Under the pieces are notes generated by a model that ran no database searches, was not told the DNA's origin, and worked only from the letters and a program-made list of their open reading frames with translations. The translations under genes were made by a program, and so were the position numbers. This document shows positions 26,901 through 36,269 of a DNA stretch of 64,000 nucleotides, in pieces. This DNA is from Camarhynchus parvulus (taxonomy: Eukaryota; Chordata; Aves; Passeriformes; Thraupidae): NCBI RefSeq assembly GCF_901933205.1, contig NC_044573.1, positions 62,797,993 through 62,861,992 on the forward strand, given 5' to 3'. Position 1 is the stretch's first letter. The number at the start of each line of letters is the position of its first letter.

Positions 26901-29900
26901 CTCATCTGATATGAGCAGATGGAATCTTATTTTTTTGGGTTTTGGTGATTTTTTTTTGTTTTGTTTGTTTGTTTCTTTTCCCTTTGAGTCCTTTCCTCCC
27001 TGAACTTGTAGCTATTTCATCTTTAATACCTTAGTCCCTGCTTATGTTGCAGGAACATAGAATCTTTACCTACATGAATAGTCAGGGAATCATTCACTTT
27101 GATTTCTCTGTCTGACTGAGGATATAGAAAAAAGACTTAAGAAGTTACTGTGTGATTTGTTTAATTAGATTTTTACATGTATCGTTTACATGAAAATACT
27201 TTAACTTCTGCTGCTATATCTATTATTTACATTTTAAACAAATGTTGTCAGTTAATAAGGGTTTTAATTTGTTTCATTTCTTTCTGGTTTTAAGCAGCAC
27301 TTTCAAAGAAGTATATTCAAGGTTTATTCCCTCAGCTTTGTAACTCTTAATATTGTAAGACTGCAATTTTTATCTGTGGTATAGTTATCTTAGATGATAA
27401 TATGTACCTGATAGGGAAAATGCCCATTTAAAATTTAATTTAGAATTTAAAATTTTGAGGAAATGCTACAGCAATGGTTGCTTTAAATCCTTGTTTTTTT
27501 TTTTTTCTAGTTTGGATTTTTAATTCAAACAACTGCAGAAAAATGGGGTATATTTTACTGTAGGAAAAAATGCACATAAATATAGAATTTAATTAATTTA
27601 TTAAATCTATCAGTTTTAAAGTTTTCTGTGATTCATATCAGTATAGAATTTTTGTTAATAAAGTTGGAATTACAGCTAGGAAATTTTAAGGCCTCTGGAA
27701 TGGTAGAAAGTGGATCAGAATAGGCTGCCTTGTCTGATTTCTAGGCCAGAAAGGATAAAGTTCCACTAAGATATGGGGCTGAAAAAGATGTTGCTTGCTG
27801 TAAATTATAATGATGTAATGATACCAACCATGAAGATTTCCTTGAAACAAGGGTGATTTTAATTTTAAAAAAAGTCTTGTGAAGAATGGAGATTTTTATG
27901 ACTCCTTTCCAAACACTACCAAAATAATTTTGAATAGGAGACAGTTCTCCAGAATTGGTATTCCTACACAGAAAGAGCTTTACATTAGCATTCAATTCAA
28001 ATCATATTTCTTATAATAGTTTATTTTAATTTATTTTGTTTTAGCCATGGATGCAGATGTGAAGAAAGAAAACCTTTCATCTGTGCAGCAGCTTGGTGTT
28101 GAAATGACAGTCAGGTACATGGTATTAAAATATTTCCCTAGAGTATTTCTAGGATTTGTTTGATTTTCATGGAATGACTTTAATAATACTTAATCCATCA
28201 ACTCATTGCTTTATAGCATTTAATCTAAGATAAACTTTAAGAAAATGAATTCTAACTAGAATTGAAAAAGGTATTAGAACAGAATTAAATTATCTTTACA
28301 GTTTATGTATGTTATTATCCTCTCTTTTTGTAAAGACTAATTGTAACGTGCTAGTAAGATTTACCATAAAATTCCATTATCCTGAATTATGTGTCTTTTT
28401 TTCCTCTCGCATTACTTCTCTAAATGGTTCTGTTTAGCTAAGCTTAGTTATATGTCATTTAAACATTTTATTTGGCTGGTAATTTGCAGAGCTGTGATGA
28501 GGGAAAAGCTTAGATGTCTGTACTTCCACGGATTGCTATCTTTAGCATTAATGTTTGAATTCTGATTATAATAATTACACGCACAATAATTATATCGAAT
28601 TCTAAATATTGTACGTGAAGAAACTGAGTTGTGTGTGATGGAGTACTTGCTCCTTCCCACCACTGTCTCTAAAACTGAACTAAAGGGAATTTGAGTGAGT
28701 ATTTGTAACAATGAGCAGCAGATATTTGCTGTGAATCCTTTCTAGGTAGAGCACAAGTTTTATTTAATGATCTACTAATATATCTACAGCATAGTTTCAG
28801 TGATGAACAACTTTATGACAGCTTAACATTTACAGGTTTATTAAATATGAGTTCTTCCGTTTTAGGAATTAAAAAAATATTTAAAGAGGTTTTTTTTTAA
28901 CTTTTTGAAGTAGATATGGAAAATACTTAAACTTGCTAAAAGAAGATGCTGAAAATGGGCTGTGTTTCGTGTTAATGAATTGTGAGGAGTTTCTGAAACA
29001 ACAGCAAAGAACTGTGGTATCTTCACTTTGTATCCTTTCCTGATGGTATAAGTTATATTGTCTAAAAATTTCAGTAGAATTTGAACTCCTGGTTTGTACT
29101 TTTAATAGAGCTGTAGGTGTGTTATATTTATGGAAAGAAAAAAAAATTAAAAGAGCACTTTTACTTTGAAATTTTATTAAGTTAAATGCATTCCCAATGC
29201 ACTTAAGAAAATGTTCGCCCTTTTGTTCCCATACTTTGTTAGAAGTGCAAATCACATTCACTTTTGTCATCAACTGTTTTGGAGTGAGATCACATCTTTG
29301 AATGTGATAAAGAGCCAGCAGCAATGCACCTTTGAACATTAGTGAGTATTTGTGGTACTCCCACAATACCAACACTGTTAATGATGCTGCCCATGTAGTG
29401 ATAAGTGTAGTCAGATCAACAGGAGTGGTTAGACTTTTGGTTCTTTTGGATCTACTGTGGAACTTCCTGTAAAAGAAATTAAAACAGATAATAGCTTTTC
29501 AACCAGCTTTGCTATATTATTCTCTGTTAAATTTGCATACCACTATTAAATTATACTTCAGGTGTATTAGTCAGAATGTGCCGAATCTCATTTTTAAGGC
29601 TTTTCTTTTAGGTTTTTTTTTTTTCCCCAATAATTTTAAGTCCTGTTTTATTCCTCCATTCTTCTCCTTTCTTGCACTTTATAAGCACACTCATTTTGGT
29701 GCAGATTTTTTTGCATTTACTTGCTTTTTGTTTACTTTTACTGATTTAGCTTGACTATGTATGGACGAAAAAAATTTAGTATATGGGGAAAACAGCTTAA
29801 ATTGTTTCTTTTAATTCAGTTTGAGAGACAACTGTGCCTTGGATGCTGCCTTCTGTGCAGCTCGGTTCCCCTTGGCCATGCCTAACAACCCGGCTCCTGG

Positions 29901-32900
29901 CTCTGTGTGCATGGACCTCGGAAGGAGGAGAGCTGTGGTTGCTACAGGAGAGTGAGGAGGAGATCTCTGCCCAAGTTCCTTAACCTTCCTGTTCAGGCTG
30001 CTTGCAGGAGCACTCTGCTGGTTATGACTGGTTTGCATCTTCTATCTTCCTCATAATGTCAGGAGACAGGGAGAGGACGCTGATGTTTCTTCAGCAATTT
30101 TCATGTCTTCTTGTTTCGGCATTTCTCTGGCTACCAAGACTGCATTTATCCGTAAGAATTTATAACCTGTTTCATTCTGAAATGCTCCTTTGAAAGTTTA
30201 CAAATGAGAGTTCATTAATCTCCTTAGTTTTGTTTTTTCTTGGGCAATTTGTTTGTTTGTTTGTTTACTTTTCTAATGCATTATAATATACTTAAGCCCC
30301 TCTAGCTAAATACATGACCCTGAAAAATTAATGGAAAAATGTAGATCTGATATTTGCTCAAATTTTTGTTTAAAAGGAAAGAAGTAGCAGGTGGACTGAA
30401 GGCAATGTTAATGAGTTTTAAAACTGGCAGTAAAACAAACTTTGTTTGTGGCATTAAATTCTGTGTGAAGTCTGTGATACTGCTGAATGACCTTTTTTTT
30501 AATTATCAGATTCCAATAAGAGAGCAAGTCTGTCAATCTGATTTTTGGGGTTTTTTAGTGAAAGTTTTGAAATTTTCTTAATATATTTGAGTATATTTAG
30601 TAAATTTTAAAAATTATTACTGCACAAATACTGTATGATTGACAATTTTAAATTGTCAATATCTGCATTGAGGTTGTAATATAGGAAACATCATTTCTAT
30701 TTTTCATTATGGGAGTTCCCAGCTATTTAAAATAAAACCCTTTGTACATTGTCATGTTGTGTTTTGAACATAAACTCTAAACTGTAGTAGAGACGTCCAG
30801 AGAACTCTGAGATACAAAAAGCACAGATTAGATTCTGTGTTTCTTCTGCATGGAGGCTTCTGTAGCAATACCAAGTGATCTGTCTTGTCACTAGGAGGGG
30901 TGATGATATCGGTCCATTCAGCACTGAGTCTGGCCTGAGGTTGTTCCAGCATAATGAAATTTGTGCTGAAATTTGCTCCACTTTGCTAGTGCTGAAAACC
31001 ACTGCTGCCAAGGATTCATTAATTGGAATTGGGCATTGATATCCAGAGCCTTCCATAGTGATAAAACCTCTGCTCCTTTTGTTGTACATAATAGAATTTT
31101 GCTCACAGCCTCCACACATACTGCAAAGATATGTGCACACAAAAAACAAGTTGAAATACCGTGAAGATTTACTCCACAACAAAATGAAGGAAAAAATATT
31201 CAGCAGAAATCAATCTTTTTTTTTTTATTTCTTTTCTCCTGTTTAAAATATAGCAACAGTTTATCCATCCCTGTTTTGGCAATTAAAGCCTGTATACAAT
31301 AAGGAGCTATACTACTAATGCATGGTAACAATCAGGATATATTTATTAACACTTTAGTTACCCACATGTTTTTCTTGATGGAAGTACAACCTATTTTGTT
31401 TATCCTGTTTCCTATCTCTAAAATAATCAGAATTACTTATCTTACATGTAAAAGGGTATATTTTTATATGTTGTTCTCAGCAAGGCATTAAAAAACAACA
31501 CATTTCTGTAGTCTGTAATCCTGTTCCTAAATTTCATTTTTTGATGATGATGATGATGTTTTTGTTGTTAACCAGATGCACCTGCCTGTTACAACAGTGG
31601 AATATGGCATCCATCCAGTCTATTTTTGCAGTGCTCACCACGTTGAAATGTTGCTGAAAGCTGAGTTGCCCCTTGTCTGTTCAGCCTTCCACATGTCTGG
31701 TTTCACTCCATCCCAGGTAACCAATCAAAGTGTATTAAATGATCATCAACCTATTGACTTAAATCTGCAAAAATAAGAGCACTGAGGAACTACTGGCCAT
31801 TTTTTTCTAAATGGCACTTGTGTGGTGGTTATAAAACTGAGGGTAAGAGATAAGAACACATAGCGACTTATCTGAGTATCTGAAAATAGAAAGTGACTGA
31901 TTCATAGAATAATTCAAATGTACATGAGCTGATGACCTTTTGTTACATGCTCATGCAGAAAAATTGATAAAAATAGTATATACTAAATCCTCAGATTTAG
32001 CATTTAAACAAAATACCTTATTGCCTGGAACAATTATCTAAATCTTCCATAGGAGAGAAATGGGCAATTTGCAGTAGTTATATACTAGGAAGCAGTTCCT
32101 GTGATATTAGAGAAAAAATAATTTTATATGAGCTACTATCACTATTACAATCAGGTAACACACTGTTCTTTCATATTATAAAGTGTTACAACAGAAGAAT
32201 AATTATCTATAACACCAGCTTTCATTTTGCCTACTTACAACAATTGTTTGGTAGTATGGAAAGCTATGGATGAAGCATTGTTTGTAAATATTGCAATCAT
32301 GATGAAGGGTAAAGAGCTCCATGCAATGAGTTAGATTGTCCATGCAAAGGACATCTTGCCAGAGTGAGAAAGTGTATTGCTGTGCCAAGGCAAGAAAAAC
32401 ATTTTTCATCCTATGCCTTCAAAATTCCTTTTTGCTGCAAGATTTGCAGCTGAAAAGACTCTTTAATGGGGGCAGATGCCAGTGTGATACAAACATTTCT
32501 TAAAGTAGTCAGCTTGGGGTTTGGTTTTTGAAGAGAGAAGAGTAGTAGATGAAGGAATTTATCTCAGCATAGGAATAAGGTGCTTGTAATAAGATGAGTT
32601 GCATGTATTTTCTTCATCCTGTTTTAGGATGAAGAAAATACATGGGGGCAGTCAGTCCTTCAGCTATTCTTGTGCAAGTTACACTATTTTCTTTTTTTGT
32701 GTGCACTCAGTAGTAGACTAGATACTGTTCTAAACTGCTAATATTTTTTTCATTTATGAGTTACTGAAATGCCACTCATGGGTGCCACTGTATCTTCTCT
32801 GTGATTTGGCAGTTCTACTGCAGCATTAAAAACAAACTCTGAACAGTAGAAACAATTCTGATGTATTTAAGTGATTGTGTGCCTCAATAAATACCTCAAA

Positions 32901-34964
32901 ACAGATTTACTGCCAGACTATGGTTGTCATCTAATTGGAATTGTGGTAATTCTGCTGCATATGTTTAAACACTTTAAGGAATGATTAGCAGAAGATTTGT
33001 GGTCTAGAACCAAGTGAAATTATACCTCTTAATACATTGTAATTTAGATCAGGGCAAAGGAGTCACTGTGTTCATACTCACTTCATTAAATGAAAATGTG
33101 TTTTAGGGAAGGACCTAACGTTCATTTATAATGCAGATAACTACTTTAATTGAAAGGAAAACCCATGTTGAACATGTCTTCATCACTGTCATTATCCTTT
33201 AGGATGCATTTAAAACAAAATCTTGAAAAAAATCATTTTTTCTTCATTGGACTTTGAGTCTCAACCTCAGGAGGTGCTGGAATACATTCATACAAGTGAG
33301 CTGCATGGATACAGGCTGTAATGTTTAGTCTAACTCACCAGGAGTCTATTCAGAGGCTGTGCATTAAAAATGGTGTATCTTGACTTTTGTACTTTGTCCC
33401 TTTTATTTTCATAGCTGGGGTAATGTTACAAAGAAAAGGTTCTGTAGTATAGAAAAGAGATAAAGCTGATTAAGTATGACTGAATGTATAGAATGATTTA
33501 ATGATATATCATTTCGTTCTCATCTAGATCTGTCTGCAATGGATAACTCAGTGTTTCTGGAATTACATGGACTGGAGTGAGATCTGTCACTACATTGCCA
33601 TATGTATTTTCCTTGGTCCTGATTATCAAATATATATGTGTATTTCTCTGTTCAGACACCTACAGCAAGACATTCTGAAGCACACAGAAGCCCGAGATCT
33701 TCAGGTTTTTCTGAAAGTAAGGGTTTCTTAATTTTTCAATTGCTGAGGAGAAGCAAAGCTCTGAATACTGAGGATATATACATTACTTAATCTGAAACTC
33801 TTACTGAATTTCACTTAGTCATTTTAAACAAGAGAAATAACACTTTAATTTTATTTGTTCCCTAGCAGGAAATTGTGTATAGTATTTTCCAGAAAATAGC
33901 TTTTCTGCATTTTTTTACTGAGCAATTTCCTTCATGAGCAAAGAAAATAGGCACATTAAGCTGGGAGAGCATTTGACTCAGTTCTCTATATGTGGGCTCA
34001 ATCTCACTGACTGAGGTGCTCTCCAGAAAGGTGGGTTGGCACAGTCGTCTCTTGCTGAAGCTTGTAGAGATGTGGCACAAAGCTGATCAAGCTGGTAGTT
34101 TGAAGAAATGCCAATTACTATACAACCAGCCTCACAATTTCATATTCTTTCCCAATTATAGATTATGTTTGGGGTTTTTTGCAGGGTAAGCAAAAAGCTG
34201 CAGTCATAAATTGATACGGTATCTTACTCTTCTTCACGGGGATAGTTTTGTCTTTTTTGCTAGTTTTTTTTCACCTGTCAAAATTTTTTTGCGAACTAGA
34301 TATCTGCATCTTAGTCTGTCCCAAGAATAATAGTTTTCTGACTAGTTTGCATCCAACTGACATATGCTTAAATATGGAAAAGTATCTCAGCCTAATCAGC
34401 TTCCTTGAAAATGTTTGCTACACAGTCTAATGAATTTATTGTTTTGTTTTCCCTGGTTTTGGACAAAGTGTCTTAAAAGCTGTATCTTGATGGCATTGTT
34501 GGATAGACTATGTAAAATATAGAAGAAAGAAATTGTACATTGCCACATGCAGTATAAACAGACTAAAGGTTTGGCATGGTACTGTTAAATTAATGAAAAA
34601 AGAATGTAAATTAATGCAGTACTGGAACATCTGCAATTTATTGTGTGACCAGTGCAGAAAAAAAGGAGCATACTTAACTTGTACTCCTGCTATTTATAAG
34701 TCTTAATTAATTGAAAAAAAAAAAAAAATGAACTGTAGAATGGTTTGGGTTGGAAGGAACCTTAAACATCATCTAGTTCCAATCCATCTTCCACTACACC
34801 ATTGAGCCTGGCCTTGAATACTACCAATGTGTTCCACAACTTCTTTTCAGTGCCTCACCATCCTCACAGTAAAGCTCTTCCTCATACCAAATCTAAACCT
34901 ACCCTCTCTGAGTCTGAAGCTATTCCCCCTTGTTCTGTCACTACATGTCATTTAGTTCCAGATA

Positions 34965-34999
<35 letters not shown>

Positions 35000-36120
35000 G
35001 TAATTTTATATTCCACTGTAGTCAGCTTTCTCACAGTGCATAAGGAGCAACTTGGAAAGTAAAACCTTACTTTTGTTTTGCTTCTGTGTAGAGGAGAAGA
35101 AATATAAAGACTATTTTGAATTCCTGTTCAGATGCCAAAGTGCTGTTTTCCAAGCCTGAGTAGATGTTCTCAGGAGAATTCTACTTAGCAGAGATTCACG
35201 GTTAATACACCAGAGGTACTGCTTATATCCACAGAGACTGGCTCCAGAGAGTTTTTTGCAGCACATGCTGCCAGCAGTGGTGATAGTGATTAGTCGATGA
35301 TGAGTATGCAACAGTAACAAATTAACCCTTTTTACACTTAACCATTCTTCAGGATCCTGTGTTCTGTGGAGCATCTTCCTTATCCCTCCAATATAGTAGC
35401 CATGAAAAGGAACATTATCTATTTGTTTTCTGAGGGCACTTTCTTTTACTGTGTGTTTTGGAATTAGTAAGAATTATTCACTTTTAGTGGTGCAGAACAG
35501 TTTATTTTGGTTTTATTTAAGCACTTCTTCATGAAGATCTTCTTTTATCATTGATTTTAAAAAAATCCTCATCTCCTGTTTTTCTTTAGAAGCTAGCTGG
35601 ATATAAACGCCACACCTATAAACTTATGCCATGTGCTGGTGGTGTAGGAATCTTCTTTCAAAAGAATATTTTAGTACCTGGATTTCCCTTCTTAAAGCTT
35701 ACTTTCATTTCCTTAAAAATCTTCAATGAAATATTCCCCAGAAATTAGATAAAAAAACATCCCGGTGAAATGAAATTCTATGATACCAAGTGTGTAATTA
35801 GAAAAAAAGAAAACCAACGTCTGGAAGCAGATATTGCCAAATCTGTATTTCTAAATAAAACATAATAAAATCTATTTTAAACAGCCAGGCTCTGACAATC
35901 AGAAAAAAATGAGCTATCTTTAGAAGCTTGGAATTCGTTAAATTGGAGTTGTACATTTTTTTTCCTAGGTAATAAATGCTTTCTCTGTGTATCTGTGCAG
36001 GAGGAAGCACTGCATGGATTTCGAGTGAGTGATTATTTAGACTACATGGAAAGCTTGGAGGAGCTCTACAGACCAATGCTGCTGAAAGACATGAGGAACA
36101 TAAGAACACAGAACCCATAG
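2822..36120 (+). CDS. TBC1D32: TBC1D32 (broad-minded/BROMI), 3' part of gene, 11 exons
   Basis: Joined coding segments: 2822-2944, 4224-4332, 5170-5263, 12934-13059, 19601-19684, 28045-28114, 28914-29029, 29997-30151, 31576-31716, 33528-33716 and 36001-36120. They total 1,327 nt, all joins keep phase, and they encode 441 residues plus TAG. The family protein is about 1,250 residues (recalled), so the N-terminal two thirds lie upstream of the window. Recognition rests on the C-terminal half: [40 protein letters not shown] and [17 protein letters not shown] match my memory of vertebrate TBC1D32. The last ~190 residues form a TBC (Rab-GAP) fold whose usual catalytic arginine/glutamine fingers I do not see in this part, so GTPase activation is doubtful. 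Known role: BROMI acts with the kinase CDK20/CCRK in cilium assembly and Hedgehog signalling, and human variants cause ciliopathy. Nothing suggests a pseudogene: no stops, no frameshifts, canonical splice sites. Confidence 0.93.
2945..5169 (+). other. TBC1D32 introns flanking window exon 2
   Basis: Two introns, 2945-4223 and 4333-5169, both AT-rich and GT-AG. The first contains a stop-free stretch around 3652-3835 discussed as a possible cassette exon. No transposon is recognised. Confidence 0.75.
4224..4332 (+). CDS. TBC1D32: TBC1D32 window exon 2
   Basis: Acceptor TTTTTTCCACAG, donor GTTAGA. The first base completes GGA with the previous exon, giving ...[22 protein letters not shown]..., and the exon ends in phase 0 at ...LRELDK. 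The stretch [18 protein letters not shown] matches the remembered vertebrate protein well. Confidence 0.88.
5170..5263 (+). CDS. TBC1D32: TBC1D32 window exon 3
   Basis: Acceptor CCTGTTTCTAG, donor GTACGT. It starts in phase 0 and reads [20 protein letters not shown]..., ending one base into a codon (G). The aromatic- and proline-rich run [12 protein letters not shown] is characteristic of the protein. Confidence 0.88.
11232..11450 (+). mobile_element. Endogenous retrovirus LTR, 5' fragment
   Basis: It opens TGTCCTGGTTTAGGGCAAAT and stays collinear with the solo LTR at 41869 through TTTATTTAACAAGCAAAGTA (about 11358-11377). Similarity fades after about 11410, and the 3' end with CCAGGACA is missing. 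It is truncated next to a CR1 element. The right boundary is approximate. Confidence 0.75.
11500..12140 (+). mobile_element. CR1 LINE 3' fragment (plus strand)
   Basis: It follows CR1 order in the sense direction: GTCCTGGGGGGCATCAGGCA, CAGTTTTGGGCGCCACAAC, GAGGTCACTTGGTCTGTTCA, GGGGAGGTTTAGATTAGACA, TTCAAGAAGCGTTTGGACAA and CTCGATGATCCTGATGGGTG, then a TTCTGTGATTGT terminus. It is 5'-truncated as usual and its frames are broken. The left edge is approximate. Confidence 0.88.
12150..12692 (+). mobile_element. Second ERV LTR, interrupted by a CR1 insertion
   Basis: I recognise a common avian LTR by GGCAGGCAGGTGTTCAGCCA, CTTTATATACTGAGCATG (a TATA-like site), AATATCCCTTTGGTCAGTTT, AGCCCCATACCAGCCATGTG and the end CCCAGCCAAAATAAGCACA. 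The family name is not recalled with certainty. It is a different LTR from the one at 11232. Positions 12284-12370 are a CR1 insert. The left edge is uncertain. Confidence 0.75.
12284..12370 (-). mobile_element. CR1 fragment nested in the LTR (minus strand)
   Basis: AATTAGGTTTGAAAAGACCT followed by ATCATTGAGTGCAGCC is the complement of a CR1 3' end. ATCAC occurs on both sides (12279-12283 and 12371-12375) and the LTR sequence resumes after it, so this looks like an insertion with a 5-bp duplication. Confidence 0.7.
12825..12897 (+). mobile_element. CR1 3' terminus just upstream of an exon
   Basis: GGGGCTGCATGATCTTTGAG, then GTCCCTTTCAACTCAAACTA and TTCTGTCAGTGTATGAT, is a CR1 3' end in the plus direction. 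It stops about 36 bp before the acceptor AG at 12932-12933. Confidence 0.8.
12934..13059 (+). CDS. TBC1D32: TBC1D32 window exon 4
   Basis: Acceptor TTTCATTTCTTCTAG, donor GTGAGT. AT completes GAT with the previous exon. It reads [20 protein letters not shown] and on to [11 protein letters not shown], leaving one base (A). The retroelement cluster ends only about 36 bp before the exon, so the branch site must lie close to, or inside, CR1-derived sequence. Confidence 0.88.
16189..16320 (-). mobile_element. CR1 fragment (minus strand)
   Basis: TCACAAAACCACAGAATC begins it and GGATCATTGAGTCCAACACC, TGGCCCTGCACAGGACCATC and TGTGCCTGAGAGCA follow, the complement of a CR1 3' end. It may run about 30 bases further. 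Confidence 0.85.
17195..17270 (+). repeat. Inverted repeat, 18-bp arms, 40-nt loop
   Basis: TCAATTTAGTGCTTGAGT (17195-17212) faces ACTCAAGCACTGAATTGA (17253-17270). The one DNA mismatch becomes a G-U pair in plus-strand RNA. AATACT and AGTATT further out can extend the pairing across an internal bulge. It lies in a TBC1D32 intron in the sense direction. Confidence 0.6.
18297..18352 (+). mobile_element. CR1 3' tail (plus strand)
   Basis: GGTCCCTTTCAACCCCTGCC followed by ATTCTATGATTTTTG is a short CR1 3' terminus. Confidence 0.7.
19601..19684 (+). CDS. TBC1D32: TBC1D32 window exon 5
   Basis: Acceptor TTTTTACTTCTTGCAG, donor GTCAGT. Two bases (TT) complete ATT. It reads [27 protein letters not shown] in one continuous frame and leaves one base (G). 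It is separated from its neighbours by introns of 6.5 and 8.4 kb. Confidence 0.86.
19685..28044 (+). other. TBC1D32 intron, 8.4 kb
   Basis: The largest intron in the window, AT-rich. It has a 17-bp tandem duplication at 23139-23172 and a 180-codon stop-free plus-strand frame at 25767-26309 with no recognised product. No transposon is confidently seen, unlike the neighbouring introns. Confidence 0.75.
23139..23172. repeat. Tandem duplication of 17 bp
   Basis: CCATGATGTGTTGCAGA occurs twice, head to tail, without mismatch. Confidence 0.9.
28045..28114 (+). CDS. TBC1D32: TBC1D32 window exon 6
   Basis: Acceptor TTTATTTTGTTTTAG, donor GTACAT. CC completes GCC. It reads [23 protein letters not shown] and leaves AG. 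SSVQQLG matches the remembered protein. At 70 bp it is the shortest exon here. Confidence 0.87.
28115..28913 (+). other. TBC1D32 intron, 0.8 kb
   Basis: AT-rich intron with donor GTACAT and acceptor TAG. No repeat or exon is seen inside it. Confidence 0.8.
28914..29029 (+). CDS. TBC1D32: TBC1D32 window exon 7
   Basis: The acceptor is TTGAAGTAG. The competing AG four bases earlier would put TAG in frame. A completes AGA. It reads [20 protein letters not shown], then [19 protein letters not shown], and leaves one base (T). Its donor is not of the usual U2 type: GTATCCTTT is an exact U12-type 5' splice site. Confidence 0.88.
29030..29996 (+). other. TBC1D32: U12-type (minor spliceosome) intron, GT-AG, of TBC1D32
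   Basis: The 967-bp intron begins with GTATCCTTT, matching the U12 donor consensus RTATCCTTT at all nine positions. Near its end TTCCTTAAC (29976-29984) matches the U12 branch-site consensus. The branch A at 29983 lies 13 bases before the final G at 29996, in the range typical of U12 introns. Splicing to this AG keeps the frame (T + GC = TGC). The AGs at 29818-29819 and 30006-30007 would each give an immediate stop. A GC-richer patch (29820-29960) precedes the branch site. I cannot say from memory whether the human orthologue has the same intron class. Confidence 0.85.
29997..30151 (+). CDS. TBC1D32: TBC1D32 window exon 8
   Basis: It follows the U12-type acceptor, with donor GTAAGA. It reads [20 protein letters not shown], then [14 protein letters not shown] and [15 protein letters not shown], and ends in phase 0. 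The start was chosen by branch-site spacing and because it is the only nearby acceptor that keeps the frame. It begins the C-terminal TBC-like region. Confidence 0.9.
30152..31575 (+). other. TBC1D32 intron, 1.4 kb
   Basis: AT-rich intron with a TTTG run (30249-30266), an 11-bp palindrome (30638-30660) and a GAT run (31542-31558) close to the next acceptor. A 151-codon minus-strand open frame at 30727-31182 has no recognisable product. Confidence 0.75.
31576..31716 (+). CDS. TBC1D32: TBC1D32 window exon 9
   Basis: Acceptor TTGTTGTTAACCAG, donor GTAACC, phase 0 at both ends, 47 codons. It reads [20 protein letters not shown] and on to [21 protein letters not shown]. The internal methionine at the exon start is not an initiator. 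This is one of the best conserved parts of the protein and lies within the TBC-like domain. Confidence 0.93.
31717..33527 (+). other. TBC1D32 intron, 1.8 kb
   Basis: AT-rich intron. Apart from the perfect hairpin at 32602-32644, nothing is recognised. Confidence 0.75.
32602..32644. repeat. Perfect 19-bp hairpin, 5-nt loop
   Basis: CATGTATTTTCTTCATCCT (32602-32620), loop GTTTT, then its exact reverse complement (32626-32644). It lies within an intron. Confidence 0.95.
33528..33716 (+). CDS. TBC1D32: TBC1D32 window exon 10
   Basis: Acceptor TTTCGTTCTCATCTAG, donor GTAAGG, phase 0 at both ends, 63 codons. It reads [20 protein letters not shown], then [20 protein letters not shown] and FRHLQQDIL...LQVFLK. 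The W-x(4)-F-x(2)-Y-x-D-W pattern corresponds to the conserved C-terminal helices of a TBC domain. Confidence 0.94.
34732..34951 (-). mobile_element. CR1 fragment (minus strand)
   Basis: GTAGAATGGTTTGGGTTGGA, GGAACCTTAAACATCATCTA, CATCCTCACAGTAAAGCTCT and CCCCTTGTTCTGTCACTA are the complement of a CR1 3' end in order. A run of 14 A or more lies just before it. Confidence 0.9.
34965..34999. repeat. Compound (TG)8(TA)9 microsatellite
   Basis: Eight TG units run directly into about nine TA units, just past the CR1 fragment. Confidence 0.95.
36001..36120 (+). CDS. TBC1D32: TBC1D32 terminal coding exon with stop
   Basis: Acceptor CTGTGTATCTGTGCAG, phase 0. It encodes [20 protein letters not shown], then [19 protein letters not shown] and [15 protein letters not shown] and LLRDMRNIR-like residues match the remembered vertebrate C-terminus, so the protein ends where expected. 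Confidence 0.94.
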   Translation, partial: EEALHGFRVSDYLDYMESLEELYRPMLLKDMRNIRTQNP

Positions 36121-36265
36121 ATGAAGCAAACAAGCACTTTATTTTACAGTTTTGATTACATCCTTTAAAAGGACGCTGATTGATTGATTGATGCCTTAGT
36201 CTCACCTAAAATCAGCCAGGCTGTTGAAATGTACATACTGTAAAATAAATAAGAAGTGTTTTCAG
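36121..36265 (+). other. TBC1D32: TBC1D32 3' UTR, proximal form
   Basis: The UTR follows the stop and carries a short TGAT tandem run (36177-36192). The poly(A) signal at 36244-36249 and the T/GT-rich stretch after it suggest cleavage near 36260-36270. The exact end is inferred. Confidence 0.55.
36244..36249 (+). terminator. Poly(A) signal AATAAA, proximal
   Basis: First AATAAA after the stop codon, 124 bases downstream, followed by GTGTTTTC and ATAGTTTTTC, which suit a downstream element. A second AATAAA at 36662-36667 could give a longer UTR. Confidence 0.55.
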
Positions 36266-36269
36266 AATA

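Larger units (their letters stand above)
33717..36000 (+). other. Last TBC1D32 intron, 2.3 kb
   Basis: It contains a CR1 fragment at 34732-34951 followed by a TG/TA microsatellite. The remainder is plain AT-rich sequence. Confidence 0.75.

Noticed and set aside
28881..29375. 164-codon minus-strand open frame
   Set aside because: It runs antisense across TBC1D32 exon 7 and its intron. It has no recognisable product and is best explained as a shadow of the exon plus chance.
30007..30151. Alternative start of window exon 8 at the next AG (GCTTGCAG)
   Set aside because: Joining there yields TGA at the junction, and the AG lies too far from the U12 branch A.
30727..31182. 151-codon minus-strand open frame in an intron
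   Set aside because: No domain, no splice signals, and overlapping open frames in other phases. Treated as chance.
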